Positions 39,801 to 46,310 are shown, counted from the first letter of the stretch. The stretch: 64,000 bases of DNA from Dryomyza anilis (GCA_951804985.1 OX638130.1:100003700-100067699); one strand, 5' to 3'. The notes: a model not told the origin generated them from the sequence alone. Numbers and translations: made by a program.

Positions 39801-39997
39801 AAAAAAAAAATTAATTTTCTTTTAAAATAAATATAGTATTTAAATTAATTATAAACTTACGTCACTCATATCGCCGACGTCGAGGTTTTTGCTATCCGCC
39901 ATGCTGCCATTTGTGTCTGCCGGTCCCAATGGACCTGGGGGACCGGCACTCACTGGTGTCCACGGCGACGTTATGGTGCCGGGACCAACGATGCCGT
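6692..39997 (-). CDS. sd: scalloped (TEAD/TEF transcription factor), whole gene as seen in window
   Basis: This is the fly TEAD factor, which binds DNA through its TEA domain and activates transcription in the nucleus with Yorkie (Hippo growth control) or Vestigial (wing identity). Joining 39997-39861, 38067-37929, 13295-13165, [9777-9223 optional], 8507-8467, 8406-8214, 7848-7786, 7716-7547, 7461-7227 and 6805-6692 gives one open frame: every intron starts GT and ends AG, and all phases agree. The product matches Drosophila Sd almost residue for residue from GPGTI through the final HHIYRLIKE. It has 406 residues without the cassette and 591 with it. Drosophila Sd has about 35 more N-terminal residues; that first coding exon was not recognised here. 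An internal ATG (MADSK) in the first visible exon could also serve as a start. Intron lengths are 1793, 24633, 3387, 715, 60, 365, 69, 85 and 421 bp. The gene name is secure; exon borders are by-eye calls. Confidence 0.96.
6955..7070 (-). repeat. Fragment of dispersed repeat in the last sd intron
   Basis: attttcaataccag...ccgatctagc...gtaatcgtgatttcaaacagac matches copies at 19.5, 36.4, 43.5, 43.8, 52.3 and 62.6 kb. It lies wholly in the 421-bp intron between the last two sd exons. Confidence 0.6.
7227..7461 (-). CDS. sd: sd exon: core of the Yorkie/Vestigial-binding domain
   Basis: The acceptor is actctttcgccacag and the donor gtaggttt. It encodes [60 protein letters not shown] and [19 protein letters not shown]. 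This is the part of the TEAD fold that holds the palmitoylated Cys region and the helices that grip YAP/Yorkie. It is 78 codons plus one joining base. Confidence 0.97.
7547..7716 (-). CDS. sd: sd exon: coactivator-binding domain (TVDIRQI...GVTS)
   Basis: The acceptor is tctctttcacacag and the donor gtaagtatat. It encodes 56 residues: [40 protein letters not shown] and [16 protein letters not shown], plus two bases of the next Gln. The [12 protein letters not shown] and [13 protein letters not shown] blocks are diagnostic of TEAD proteins. Confidence 0.97.
7786..7848 (-). CDS. sd: sd exon: coactivator-binding domain, 21 codons
   Basis: The acceptor is gtttcttattccag-like and the donor gtaagtgtga. 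It encodes [21 protein letters not shown], matching the [14 protein letters not shown] segment of fly Sd. It is phase 0 at both ends. A 69-bp intron follows. Confidence 0.95.
8214..8406 (-). CDS. sd: sd exon: linker and start of the Yorkie/Vestigial-binding domain
   Basis: The acceptor is tcattgaccgcag and the donor gtaagttcg. It completes the Asp codon and encodes 64 residues: [20 protein letters not shown], a short variable [11 protein letters not shown] stretch, then [20 protein letters not shown] and FMEIQREEI. The last part is the first beta strand of the TEAD coactivator-binding fold. Phase is 0 at the end. Confidence 0.96.
8467..8507 (-). CDS. sd: sd exon: 41-bp linker exon (QFWQPG)
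   Basis: The acceptor is tcgtcgtacag and the donor gtaagttaat. It encodes [13 protein letters not shown] plus two bases of the next Asp. The same residues join TEA domain and C-terminal domain in Drosophila Sd. It is a very short exon, followed by a 60-bp intron. Confidence 0.94.
8690..9020. repeat. GA-rich microsatellites in an sd intron
   Basis: Short GAGAGAGA runs (for example 8858-8870 and 8990-9000) are scattered through the 715-bp intron between the cassette exon and the QFWQPG exon. Similar runs flank the cassette on its other side at 9790-9815. They may bind GAGA factor, but simple-sequence drift explains them as well. Confidence 0.5.
9223..9777 (-). CDS. sd: sd cassette exon: 185-residue Gln/His/Ala-rich insert with a PPLY motif
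   Basis: The frame is open from acceptor ttcaattcgtgcag to donor gtaagcatt. The exon is 555 bases, phase 0 on both sides, so it can be included or skipped without changing frame. It starts [20 protein letters not shown], has a helical Ala/Leu-rich part ([20 protein letters not shown]), then Ala, His, Gln and Ser runs, and ends with PPLYPG. It lies between the TEA domain and the Yorkie/Vestigial-binding domain. The 440-residue Drosophila form joins these two without such an insert, so this is probably an alternative exon. Long homopolymer runs make its length likely to vary. It cannot be a mere intronic repeat: the first 55 residues are non-repetitive and both splice sites are good. Confidence 0.8.
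10549..11141. mobile_element. 593-bp inverted-repeat element (MITE-like)
   Basis: The left end atatcgtcactgacatgcca then aagtggctaatgtgcattttt is mirrored at 11100-11141 (aaaaatacacattcgcccct then ttggcatgatagtgacgatat). The ends allow a TA duplication around TCGTC...GACGA. A partial extra copy of the end lies inside at 10945-10970 (attcgcccttttggcatgac), and a lone end occurs at 23661-23705. It has no transposase frame. TA flanks suggest the Tc1/mariner type, but that is inference. It sits in the sd intron between the TEA exon and the cassette exon. Confidence 0.65.
11220..13150. other. Intronic DNA of sd, low complexity
   Basis: 11220-11600 is built of degenerate TTTCAATTTGAAAT-like units. 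11600-13150 is AT-rich with no protein-like frame. A CG run (gcgcgcgcgcg) lies at 12570-12580. No exon seen. Confidence 0.5.
13165..13295 (-). CDS. sd: sd exon: second half of the TEA domain
   Basis: The acceptor is ttttcccaattccag and the donor gtaagtact. Two bases finish the Gly codon, then 43 residues follow: [20 protein letters not shown] and [20 protein letters not shown], ending IKV. This holds helices 2 and 3 of the TEA domain, including the basic [13 protein letters not shown] recognition helix and nuclear-localisation-like basic residues. Phase is 0 at the end, which allows direct splicing either to the 185-codon cassette or to the QFWQPG exon. Confidence 0.97.
13500..13570 (+). repeat. 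Second copy of the CGGAAAACACACAG repeat
   Basis: gggcatattttcggaaaacacacagataatggaagattttggga, related to copies at 4.5 and 23.4 kb. Confidence 0.5.
13615..13890 (+). repeat. Tandem GGAACCGGAATCGGAACC repeat
   Basis: Units of ggaaccggaatcggaacc alternate with AT-rich spacers (gtttcgatttttgga, atttttataaaatgtg), roughly every 60-110 bases. Both strands give short frames rich in Gly-Thr/Pro-Val repeats; these are a by-product of the repeat, not a gene. Confidence 0.7.
14090..14960. repeat. Degenerate AAAAGCTTT-type repeat
   Basis: Dozens of aaaagcttt/taaaaagctttc motifs occur at irregular 15-30 base spacing, often as palindromic AAGCTT, mixed with 'attaaa'. It is a decayed tandem repeat in the large sd intron. 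Confidence 0.6.
14960..16580. other. Intronic DNA, nothing recognised
   Basis: AT-rich and non-repetitive as far as can be seen by eye. The somewhat GC-richer part at 15120-15380 (gtgctgtcacctaaatt; gaggcgacgttgata) has no long frame or splice-bounded exon. Confidence 0.4.
16584..16731. mobile_element. 148-bp MITE with about 43-bp near-perfect terminal inverted repeats
   Basis: The left end cagcccaattctaaataaat then actcccataaatatttgggagaa is mirrored by the right end ttctcccaaatatttatggg then actatttatttagaattgggctg. Both sides are flanked by ATT, a possible 3-bp duplication. Only about 60 bp separate the arms, so it would fold into a long hairpin. Superfamily uncertain; a 3-bp duplication would suit PIF/Harbinger-like elements. 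Confidence 0.85.
16955..17041 (-). mobile_element. Short tRNA-derived SINE (head plus tail, middle missing)
   Basis: On the minus strand: gcgtcggtagttcagggtta then gtgcgttaaactacgagccgaaagg, a B box (ggttcaagcct), and then directly taacgccaaac plus an ATT-repeat tail. The 345-bp copy at 60948-61292 has about 210 further bases between these parts. Either an internally deleted copy or a minimal subfamily. Confidence 0.75.
17042..19470. other. Intronic DNA of sd with T/C-rich stretch
   Basis: 17640-19200 is rich in TTC, TCTG and GTCTGT on the plus strand. It yields several frames of 60-160 codons full of Phe/Ser/Cys/Leu, none resembling a known protein and none with consistent exon borders. Considered non-coding. 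Confidence 0.5.
19478..19630 (+). repeat. Fragment of the TIR-type dispersed repeat
   Basis: gtaagtctgtctatttctct.. gaaatcgcgattacagcaaaac.. gtattgaaaatgagcgtgatc is the same core, in the opposite direction, as the copies at 43.5 and 62.6 kb. Confidence 0.55.
20511..20773. mobile_element. 263-bp MITE with about 40-bp terminal inverted repeats
   Basis: tatatcgtcgttgtagaatg then aaaagtcaccaaatacatttt at the left is mirrored by aaaatgtatttggtgacttt then tcgttctacaacgacgatata at the right, nearly perfectly. Outer TA on both sides fits a Tc1/mariner-type target. Diverged relatives lie at 50890-51120 and 1512-1600. Confidence 0.85.
21430..21830 (+). repeat. Diverged tandem repeat, about 165-bp unit
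   Basis: Blocks containing 'aataccctttcat..catacccactctaactgccg', then 'ctagaggcattatagctgaatt' and 'cttttaaaag', recur at about 21463, 21628 and 21794. Divergence is high, about 2.5 units. Confidence 0.65.
22480..23040. other. GC-richer intronic segment with CTG run and CG dinucleotide run
   Basis: It contains gatgctgctgctgctgttgctg (22518-22541), gcgcgcgcgcgcgc (about 22830-22843) and a short ATCGAT palindrome. Overlapping frames on both strands of 60-118 codons occur, as expected of GC-rich repeats. No splice-bounded exon is evident. Confidence 0.45.
23360..23710 (+). repeat. Third copy of the CGGCAAACACACAG repeat, followed by a lone element end
   Basis: 23385-23430 matches the 4.5 and 13.5 kb copies. 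23661-23705 (gatatcgtcactgtcatgcc then aaaggggcgaatgtgcattt) is the terminal repeat of the element at 10549-11141, without a partner. Confidence 0.6.
23876..23932 (-). mobile_element. SINE head fragment
   Basis: The minus strand reads cttcagttggttagtgaacc then gaaatatcgttggttcaaatcccccacgactg, a tRNA-like A box and B box (ggttcaaatcc) as in the SINEs here, but decayed and without the body. Confidence 0.5.
24203..24301. repeat. CAG-run followed by CTG/GTT-run (inverted)
   Basis: aacaacagcagcagccactg..cagcagcaacatatgagtagcagcaa is followed at once by ttgctgctgttcttcttgca then gttgttgttgttgttgttgttgca. The two halves can pair imperfectly into a hairpin. Confidence 0.6.
24926..25393 (+). mobile_element. 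Solo LTR, 468 bp
   Basis: It begins TGTTACGAAAAG and ends CTTATTTTCGTAACA, i.e. TG...CA with inverted TGTTACGAA ends. ATAT lies immediately on both sides (24922-24925, 25394-25397), a 4-bp target duplication. It contains a TATA box (tatataagg near 25146) and a polyadenylation signal (aataaa at 25282), in the order expected for plus-strand U3-R-U5. No internal retroelement region is present on either side, so the provirus was lost by LTR recombination. Ends and duplication size suit a gypsy-like element. Confidence 0.85.
25560..26270. other. T/G-rich low-complexity tract
   Basis: About 700 bases made of TTTTG, TTTTA and TTTGATTTT units with hardly any C on the plus strand. The two long frames here encode only Phe/Leu/Cys/Ile/Tyr-rich sequence and overlap each other; not genes. 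Confidence 0.7.
26271..28880. other. Intronic DNA; palindromic ATTCATCAATATGATGAA block and GC-richer stretch
   Basis: 27130-27390 has many GAATTCATCAATAT/ATATTGATGAA units shared with 49.4-50.4 kb. 27540-28520 is more GC-rich with a short gttggtcctactgttg repeat (27800-27890); its frames on both strands are overlapping and unlike known proteins. Confidence 0.45.
28890..30490 (+). repeat. 19-bp satellite, TTTTTCACTAAAAATTCAA, about 80 copies
   Basis: The unit tttttcactaaaaattcaa repeats head to tail for about 1.6 kb. It is almost perfect from 29270 to 29830 and more diverged at both ends. Variants include cattaaaaatt and cacaaaaaatc. It lies in the 24.6-kb intron splitting the TEA domain. 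A related, more decayed array lies at 38930-39790 in the next sd intron. Confidence 0.95.
30570..30960. repeat. CTG/GTT-rich simple repeats
   Basis: Runs such as ctgctgctgctgcg (30590), ttgttgctgttgttgttgtt (30742) and cagcagcagcagttgcc (30888). Frames through them are Leu/Cys-rich artefacts. Confidence 0.6.
31030..32390. other. Intronic DNA, purine-rich part from 31690
   Basis: No exon or known element recognised. 31690-32260 is strongly A/G-rich with ataagaggta/agtggaa units, a precursor of the purine-rich array further on. Confidence 0.4.
32393..32590 (+). mobile_element. SINE body and 3' part (5'-truncated)
   Basis: caatggcaaacctacgagag then taagactttgcatatgaaaagctctta, ccgttcggattcggcattaaactgtaggtccca, agaactcggcctatg and atagcgccaagctatgatg match the bodies of the SINEs at 56561-56868 and 60948-61292. 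The tRNA-like head is missing. Confidence 0.75.
32962..33348 (-). pseudogene. 3' end of a LINE reverse-transcriptase gene, with internal deletion
   Basis: The nucleotide sequence is closely similar to 59225-59770, the C-terminal coding end of the LINE described there. A T run at 32954-32961 marks its poly(A) tail on the minus strand. About 160 bases present in the other copy (around 59490-59665) are missing, and the copy stops matching after gtagacagt at 33348. It is 5'-truncated and dead. The plus-strand frame over it is an antisense artefact. Confidence 0.8.
33360..34260 (+). repeat. Purine-rich tandem array with about 105-bp higher-order unit
   Basis: Short gagataagacaaaagtaag / agatgagatgtaagacga units. 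In the second half, the block aaaacgtggtgtaatactaa then ggtaaatcaaaaggtaagaccagag recurs at about 33861, 33964 and 34073, with a relative at 33664. The frames over it (Arg/Lys-rich one way, Leu/Ser-rich the other) are repeat artefacts. Confidence 0.8.
34262..35780. other. Intronic DNA, nothing recognised
   Basis: No exon, element end or clear array. It contains tgtctgtctgcctgtctatc (34982-35003) simple sequence and poly-T at 35380-35395. Confidence 0.4.
35784..36003. mobile_element. 220-bp MITE, CACTCAGAAAAAA ends, TA target duplication
   Basis: cactcagaaaaaac at the left and gttttttttctgagtg-like (gagttttttttctgagtg) at the right are inverted; TA lies on both sides. Internal landmarks are gtcaatagg and actattaaatcaacaactatcctattgacaaatttt. 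Diverged copies lie at 36107-36327, 58875-60929 (interrupted) and 61293-61346. Non-coding; TA suggests Tc1/mariner mobilisation. Confidence 0.85.
36107..36327. mobile_element. Second copy of the CACTCAGAAAA MITE, about 221 bp
   Basis: Starts cacccagaaaaaaaaatcct and ends tatttttcagggtg. It shares gtcaataggacaattattgat and tatcctattgactattttta with the copy 100 bp upstream. The spacer between them carries gtatggacatgttatattcttgatcagctt, a piece of the repeat found complete at 48553-49210. Confidence 0.75.
36331..36510 (+). repeat. Fragment of the TIR-type dispersed repeat
   Basis: gtccgtccgtatgtctgttg then aaatcacgattatagaaaaat and ggtattgaaaatgaacgtgat match the family core seen at 43.5, 52.3 and 62.7 kb. 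Confidence 0.6.
36826..37085 (+). repeat. Dispersed repeat: TTAATTAATTGGATATACGAATT palindromic part plus 'cagttttataggcact' tandem tail
   Basis: cagaaatatattgaacgtaa.. gattaattgata.. taattaattggatatacgaa.. and then repeats of acagttttatagg/cactaa. The same order occurs at 57270-57500. Two copies 20 kb apart define a family of unknown class. Confidence 0.7.
37086..37900. other. Intronic DNA with CGACGA-rich patch
   Basis: 37430-37520 holds cgtcgacacagcgacgacat and gcaatcgacgacgacttaat, with no long frame. No exon beyond the TEA exon that follows at 37929. Confidence 0.45.
37929..38067 (-). CDS. sd: sd exon: first half of the TEA DNA-binding domain
   Basis: The acceptor is atttatattgcag and the donor gtaagtgc. 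The exon encodes [20 protein letters not shown], then [20 protein letters not shown] and DEGKMY, and leaves one G for the next codon. The [14 protein letters not shown] helix and the [25 protein letters not shown] core are the hallmark of TEA domains across animals. The TEA domain is a three-helix fold that recognises MCAT-like sites (CATTCC). The exon break inside the Gly of YGRN splits the domain across a very large intron. Confidence 0.97.
38080..38930. other. Start of the 1.8-kb sd intron before the first TEA exon
   Basis: GC-richer, with gtcggtcggtcac and ttcggtcgttcagtcgatca repeats, and no coding signal. It could hold regulatory sequence but nothing specific is visible. Confidence 0.35.
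38930..39790 (+). repeat. Decayed array related to the 19-bp satellite
   Basis: Units such as ttcaattaaaaattcaattt, tttcactaaaaattaaat and cacgaaaaattcaac recur at about 19-20 base spacing. The unit consensus is that of the array at 28890-30490 but with many more substitutions. It ends about 70 bp from the sd exon at 39861-39997. Confidence 0.85.
39861..39997 (-). CDS. sd: sd exon: N-terminal region before the TEA domain
   Basis: The acceptor is ttctcattgcag and the donor gtaagttt. The exon opens with two bases that complete a codon from an upstream exon. It then reads [18 protein letters not shown], followed by a Pro/Gly-rich stretch and [14 protein letters not shown], ending in phase 0. 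Fly Sd has nearly the same segment just before its TEA domain. It is a disordered, acidic-ending linker with no catalytic or binding residues that I can point to. The methionine of MADSK is a possible downstream start. The partial first codon proves that at least one more 5' exon exists. Confidence 0.93.
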
Positions 39998-41180
39998 CTG
40001 CAATGAGAAGAGAATTAAATTATTATAGACTTTTTCATATAATTCACAACAAGTCATTGCGCATTAATTACAATGTGTAACAAATCAATTATAAAGTGTA
40101 ACAAAAACATTGTAAAAAAAAAATAAATAAAGAACAGAAAACAAAAAATCACTTTAGAACTACGAGACTCTCTAGTCGAGAAAGTGCAAAAGTGTTGAGT
40201 GCTTGGCAAAAGTTGCGAATGGGGCAAAAAAACCATTTTGCAATACAACTTTCTTACAACATGACAAGGCATAGTCAATGCTAAATTACTGCCTCATAAT
40301 TAAGATTTAAGAGTCTCATAGCTTGCACAAAATAGAAGCTAAAATTTGCGACTAAAATGTTGCCAGACAGAGATGATGAATGATTTGTGAGAATTTTCAA
40401 GAAAAATCAAGTTCAAGGAAAGAAAAACTAAATAATTGAAATAATTAGAACATAATAGATGTCCGGAAAATCAGCAAGATTAAAATTACAGACATAGACA
40501 ACGATATTATTACGATAAATTTAACTTTTATGATTTAATATTAATAGAAAATAGTAATCAAAAATCTTTAACAATTATATAAATTCAGCGTATGCATTTA
40601 GAAATGGCTGCTATTCATTAATTTTAACTCGTATGCAATTCATTCGCATTGCTGACAATTTATGCCGAATTACGTAAAAAACCGTATAGCATACCAAAAA
40701 AAATAAAACCCCTCCTAAAAACACTGAAACCTCAGTCATCATTTAATGAAGATCCCCGGGACTGACAAGCAGACTGTCACGCAAACGAAACGCTTTTTGT
40801 ATGTCTGTCTGTCTCTCTTCGTACCATACCATACAACGCAACTCAACTCAACTTCAAAATTAATGGGCCTTCATGTACCATACCGCACCGTATGTGCAGC
40901 AGTTACCACATTCGCTTAATATTTCAGTCGAAAAATGTAAATTAGTGCAATTTGATATTTTTGGCGCGCATACGTCGTCGAACAGTGACAGGAGGCAACG
41001 TAAAAAAAACATGCAGTAAACCAAACAAAATGCATACAGAAAAAAATAATCCCACAAATTCCCGTGGCAGCGAACGTCGTACCACGAACATCAACAGTAA
41101 CAACAACATGAACATAAAATTTGGGTGATTTTGCGCCATATTTTCGCGGTAAGGCGTCTCTTTCAATCACTCCCCTCTTC
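39998..41180. other. DNA upstream of the first visible sd exon
   Basis: No coding exon found. An intron must begin here because the exon at 39997 starts inside a codon. It has ctgtctgtctctcttcg and short tandem accatacc; otherwise unremarkable. Confidence 0.4.
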
Positions 41181-42700
41181 TCATTTTAGATTCCTTTCTG
41201 TACGTTAAATATACTATTTCGGTACTCCTTCTGTACTTTTACTGTACTCATTTTCTACTCTATTTGAACTAATTCAGTACTCCCTCTGTACTCTATCTGT
41301 ACTTCCTCTGTACTTCCTCTGTACTTCCTCTGTATTTTCTCTGTACTTTCTCTGTACTCCATCTGTATTCCCTTTGTACTCTATATGTTCTCCCTTTGTA
41401 CTATTACTTGAGTTTTTTCTCCGTCCCCCTTCTGTATTTTAACTGTACTCATTTTGTACACATTCTGTACTCCAACTGCACTATCCAGTACTCATTCGGT
41501 ACTTCTTCTATACTTTACTGTACTCACTTTCTACTCTATTTGAACTAATTTAGGACTACCTCTGGACTTCCTCTGTACTTTCTTTGTACATCCTCTGTAC
41601 TCTGTATTTTCTTTGTACTCCATATGTTCTTCTTCTGCTCCACTACTTTAGTATTTCCTCTGTCCCCCTTCTGTCTTTCAACTGTACCTATTTTGTAAAC
41701 ATTATGTACTCCAACTACACTACTTCAGTACTCCATCTGTACTTCCTCTGTATGTCATCTGTATTCGCCTAGTACTCCTATGTACTTCTGTTTCTATATG
41801 TTCTCCTTCTGTACTACTACTTTAGAGTTTCCTCCGTCGCCTTTCTGAACTCACTTTGTACACATTCTGTACTTAATTTGCTCTACTTCAGTACTCTATC
41901 TGTACTTGCTTGTACATCTGTATTCAGCTGGCACTTCTGTACTTTAAATGTTGTACTAATGTACTACTACTTTAGAATGTCCTCCGCCCCCTTCTGTACT
42001 CATTTAATACATATTATGTACTCCATCTGCAATATTTCAGTACTCCCTCTGTATTTGTTCTTTACTCCATCTGTATTATCCTGCTACTCTACTGTAGTTT
42101 TGTTTCTATATATACTCCTTATGCACAACTAGTTTAGTATGTCTTCCGTCCCCCTTCTGTATCCATCTGCACTATTTCAATCCTCCCTCTGTACTTGCTC
42201 TGTACTCCATCTGTATTCTCCTGGCACTCCTCTGTACTTCTGTACTCTATATGTTCTCCTTCTGTACTACTTTAGTATTTCCTCCATCCGCCTTCTGTAC
42301 TCATTTTATACACATTCTGTACTCTATTTGCACTACTTCAGTACTCTATATGTACTCCATATGTTCTGCCTCTGTTCGTTTTTCCCCGTCTTCCTTATGT
42401 CATTCAATTGTACTCATTTTCTAAACATTCTGTACTCCCTTTGTACTTCTTCGATACTCCAAATGTATTCCTTTTGTACCATTTATATATTCTTTTTATA
42501 CTCAATCCGTACAAATTTTGTATTCCATTTCTTCTCCCTCTTTAGTCCCTCTATACTGCTTTTGTATTCCTAGAGTATTCCCTAATCTAATCCATTGGTA
42601 CTCCCTCTATACAACATTTATACTCATAATCTATTCTGTGTGTACTTCTCCTACACTCCATGTACACTCTACTCAACTCCTTCTCTACTCCATCACAACA
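41180..42700 (+). repeat. TGTACTCC-type degenerate tandem array, about 1.5 kb
   Basis: Units like ctgtactccctctgtacttc recur at 10-13 base spacing with heavy drift (gtactcatt, gtacacattctgtac, gtactacttta). Several larger blocks (tttagtatttcctccgtcccccttctgtact) recur every 230-330 bases, i.e. higher-order units. Plus-strand frames of 60-144 codons (Tyr/Ser/Cys/Leu) are artefacts of it. Confidence 0.9.
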
Positions 42701-43430
42701 CCTTCGACATTCTCCCCCACCGCGAACTGTCAGTTATTGGTTTGCAGTGCACTGCGGTTTTTGGAGCCTCACAGTGCAGCAGTTGTTGCTGCTTCAAATG
42801 CAGCTCAACTGTTGACAACTACGACGGTTGTTGTTGCTCCTTGACGTTGACGTTACTGCAATTTAAACTGCATTGTTTTTTATTTTTTTGGGGTTCTGTC
42901 TGACTGTTGCGACTGTGATTTTTGGCATTTTGCAGCACTCGTTGATAGTAGTGGCATCAAGTTGAAGTAGGTGATTGGTGGTGTCGGAAGGAGGGATCTG
43001 TAAGCCCCATTGCTAATAGTGTGACCGAGGGAATTAAGGTGAGTATCTGTTGATTGCGGTATCGTATTTTTTTTAATATTTTTTGTTGACTGCTGTGCAA
43101 CAATTGCAGCCACAAAAATGTGTGTGTGCTCCGATTTAAGTGTTGATTTATTTCAACATGAAAAGCAGCGATTTTTTTTTGATGATATTTGATAGAGTTT
43201 TTTTCGCTTAAATTTGAGCAGTTTTTTAAATGGCATATTCAACGTTTGAGGGCACAAAAAATATTACAAAAAATTGTTTGTAGTGCAATATTGTGGTTGC
43301 ATCAAATTGCATCAAATGTTGGTTTTAAATCTTATAGCATTTATATTTACGTTAAAAGGTTAATAAAATATTTAATTTAATTTTTGCTAAAGAGATTTTT
43401 AAAACGATAGTTCGACATTCATCCGTAGAT
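42700..43430. other. GC-richer patch, no exon confirmed
   Basis: 42720-42870 has acagtgcagcagttgttgct and similar sequence. It was inspected as a candidate upstream sd exon: the minus strand gives only 16-20 codon frames without good splice sites. Left unassigned. Confidence 0.4.
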
Positions 43431-43436
43431 ATTTGT

Positions 43437-43930
43437 ATTATATGAGGTACTTGAACATAAGTGTTCGAGTCACAGGTCACAATCAATCGAACATGCCCAT
43501 TTTCAATACCAGGCAGCGTAGATGTATGAGTTATTTAACTTCGGAGTTTCATTGATCTAGCTCTTCTAGTTTTCCTGTAATCAAGATATGAACAGAGACA
43601 GACAGATATAATATACCCTTTCACTTCTATGTAGTGTATGGTATAAAAATCTTTATTTCTGGTAGAGAAATTGACATATCCAGATCATGTTGGTCTGATA
43701 ACAGTTCGGATTGTGACAAGGAAAAGGGTTAACTTATTTTCTTTTTATTAATTTTCTAAACCATAAAATAAAAATCAAACCATTATGCCCATTTTCAATA
43801 GCAAACAGCGTAGATAATCTAATTTCGGATTTTAATTGATCTAGCGTTTCTAGTTTTCCCATAATCGTGATATGAATGTAAACAGACAGACATAATATAC
43901 CCTTTCATTTCTATTGTATGGTATACAAAT
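43437..43930 (-). repeat. Two adjacent fragments of the TIR-type dispersed repeat
   Basis: gcccattttcaataccaggc.. gatctagctcttctagttttcc.. agacagacagatataatata.. ccctttcacttctatgtagtgtatggtataaaa at 43490-43648, repeated at 43785-43925. Their outer parts correspond to the left end of the element at 48553. Confidence 0.7.
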
Positions 43931-45380
43931 TTCGCACATCTCTATTAGAAATTTACCATGATCTGAAACCAGATCATATTGTACTTGTTACAGGAAAAAA
44001 AAATTCTGATCCGATTTTAAAAATTCTTAGTTAGTGCCTATTAATATTCTAAACCATAAAATGACTCACTAGAAAATAAATTGCTCCCAATTATTTAATA
44101 TTTGCTGACAATTTGTTGCTGTTCAATAGCTAATACAAAAAAAAAAAAAAACAAACACACCCAGCTCACTTAAATAACCTGCCGCGCTGAGGTCACCTGG
44201 CAGGACATCGCAGCGCCTATTTAACTGATTTATGCGCGCAACTTTGGCGCTTCAAAGTTATTGCAAATTGTATTCAAATGTAAATGCATAATAAAGGCAA
44301 AACTAAGAAAACTAAGTAAAATATTAATAAAAAAAAAATTGCAAATAAAATAGTTTTTCGTAGAATTACACAGCACGGAACGGAACTCATTTAAAACAAA
44401 CCCTCGCGCGCGCATCAACAGCGGGTCCAACAATGTCCAACGTCACAATGTAAAATTATTTATTCATTAGAAAAGAGTGGCACCAACAATAGATGATGGG
44501 ATGGGACGGGGCTGCCATTTGATGGGGGGGGGTGTCATTCACATGGCACATGGGTCGCCGGAACGGGCTTCCTCGACGGCCATACATCATTGTCACACGG
44601 CGAACAAGTACTTTATTATGTGCGGAAAGTTTGGAATGTCTGCACGTTACGGCCACGACGAACGGACCAAAACAAAACGGACAGAAACCTGCAGCGAAGC
44701 GGACACAAGTTGAAGTAGTAGGGCAGAAGTTGCTCATGGATCGTAAAGAGGCAGCAAGCACTTGGATCCAGTGAAACGGACAACGTTAGAAGTTGACCAA
44801 GTGCGCGCGAATATGCAGCTCAAAGAACGTGCACTGAATTTTAGAGGCAAATGATGTACGGCTCTAGTATAAGTATAGAATATGGTCGTTTAGGGGGGGG
44901 CAGAGTTGTAACTACTATAAAGATTGGCGAAAAAGTGTCCTTTTTCGTAGTACATGTGGGGAGGTGTTTGGACAAAAGAGTGTTGATACTAAAAGGGTTC
45001 GGGTTTTGTAATAGTTGGGGGGAGAGTTGCAAAAAATTAAGGTCTATCTGCAGAAATAGTGGTGATTTGAAAATTTCAATTGTATATTAAAAATTAGAAG
45101 TCAAAAAACTGTACAGTTTTTATATATACACAGAAACCCCAAAATTCCCAAATTATTTAGGGATATCACATTATACTCATTATACCCGGGTGAAAATGAA
45201 TAATTCTTGAAGAAATTAAAGAGATTTGTTTAAAAACAATGGGATTTAAAGAAGTAGAACAGTGAATATTGTAATTGTCATTCGAGTGAAGGGCATTTTT
45301 CGAAAATTATAGGTATGGGTTTTTTAAAGGAAAATGTGTGAGATATGTGTGGTTTACAATAGTTTAAATTTAACAAAACC
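43931..45380. other. Intergenic or 5'-intron DNA
   Basis: 44150-44860 is GC-richer (ctgccgcgctgaggtcacct; poly-G ggggggggtgtc at 44525). Short overlapping frames exist on both strands but none is protein-like. It could include 5' untranslated or promoter sequence of sd; there is no direct evidence. Confidence 0.35.
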
Positions 45381-45404
45381 CAAGTAAAATTTGTGCAAAA
45401 TGCC

Positions 45405-45660
45405 TAAAAAGCTGAACCTGTTCAATATGATTGTGTTTACCCGAAAAGGGTATATCAAAAATGTTAATGAATAGGAATAGAGTTTGAAGTTGTGGGACTA
45501 AACAGTTTGGAGAATTTGTGCAAAACGCCTAAAAAAATCTTTTCCTAATCAATACTGAACCTATTCAATATGATCGTGTTTACCCGAAAGAGGGTATATC
45601 AAAAATGTTAATGAATTGGAATAGAGTTTGAAGTTGTGGGACTAAACAGTTTGGAAAACT
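45405..45660 (+). repeat. 143-bp tandem duplication
   Basis: The block ctgaacctgttcaatatgat then tgtgtttacccgaaaagggtatatc and gaatagagtttgaagttgtggg starts at 45412 and again, nearly identical, at 45555. Confidence 0.85.
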
Positions 45661-46130
45661 AAAGTGAAATGACTTCAGATTTTGTGGGACTCTAATTATT
45701 GTAGGACTCAAAAGAATTGGAGAACTAAAGAGTTTGTAGGATTAAATAGTAAGATTAAATATTTAAATGATTAATGAGTTTGCAGAACTAAAGAGTTTGG
45801 AGAATTCACAGTTTCTAGAACTAAAAAAGTTTGTAGGACTAAAAAGTTTGGAGAATTCAATAAATTAGTAGGCCTAAAGAGTTTGTAGGACTTAAAACAA
45901 AAGTGTTTGTAGTACTAAAGAATTTTAATGAATAAAGAGTTTGTAGACCTAAGAGTTCGAAGGACTAAAGAATTTGGAGGACTATAGAGGTTGTAAGAAT
46001 AAAGAATGGACTAGAGTAGTCTATAAGACCAAAAGAGTTTGTAGGACTAAAATAGTTTGTATACCTAAAATGTTTGTAGGTTTAAAGAGTTAATAGAACC
46101 AAAGATTTTGGCGGATTAAATGGTTTGTAA

Positions 46131-46310
46131 GCTAACGTCGGTAGCTCAGCATTTAGTGCGTTGGACTGCGAGCCGAAAGGTCTCACAGCACAGGTTCAAA
46201 TCTGGGCTGGACTAAGAACATTTTTTTAGAAAACATTTCGCTATACCGCGCTACCTCTCGTCAGTCAATTACAAACCTACGAGAGTAAAACATTGACTAT
46301 GAAGAACCGT
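46131..46310 (+). mobile_element. SINE copy (part) inside the AGTTTGTAGG array
   Basis: The head acgtcggtagctcagcattt then agtgcgttggactgcgagcc, a B box (aggttcaaatc), and a short body (ctataccgcgctacctctcg; acctacgagagtaaaac) ending within the array. The usual 3' third with gcgccaaac and the ATT tail is missing. Confidence 0.8.

Noticed and set aside
42721..42860. First coding exon of sd on the minus strand
   Set aside because: Only very short frames (about 16 codons), no proper splice sites, and the resemblance to the Sd N terminus is a few residues at most.
44456..44774. Overlapping frames of about 100 codons on both strands near a GC-rich patch
   Set aside because: No family resemblance, and no way to choose between strands; probably chance in GC-richer DNA.
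46136..46207. tRNA gene
   Set aside because: A and B boxes are present but the arms do not form a cloverleaf and the segment continues into a shared SINE body.
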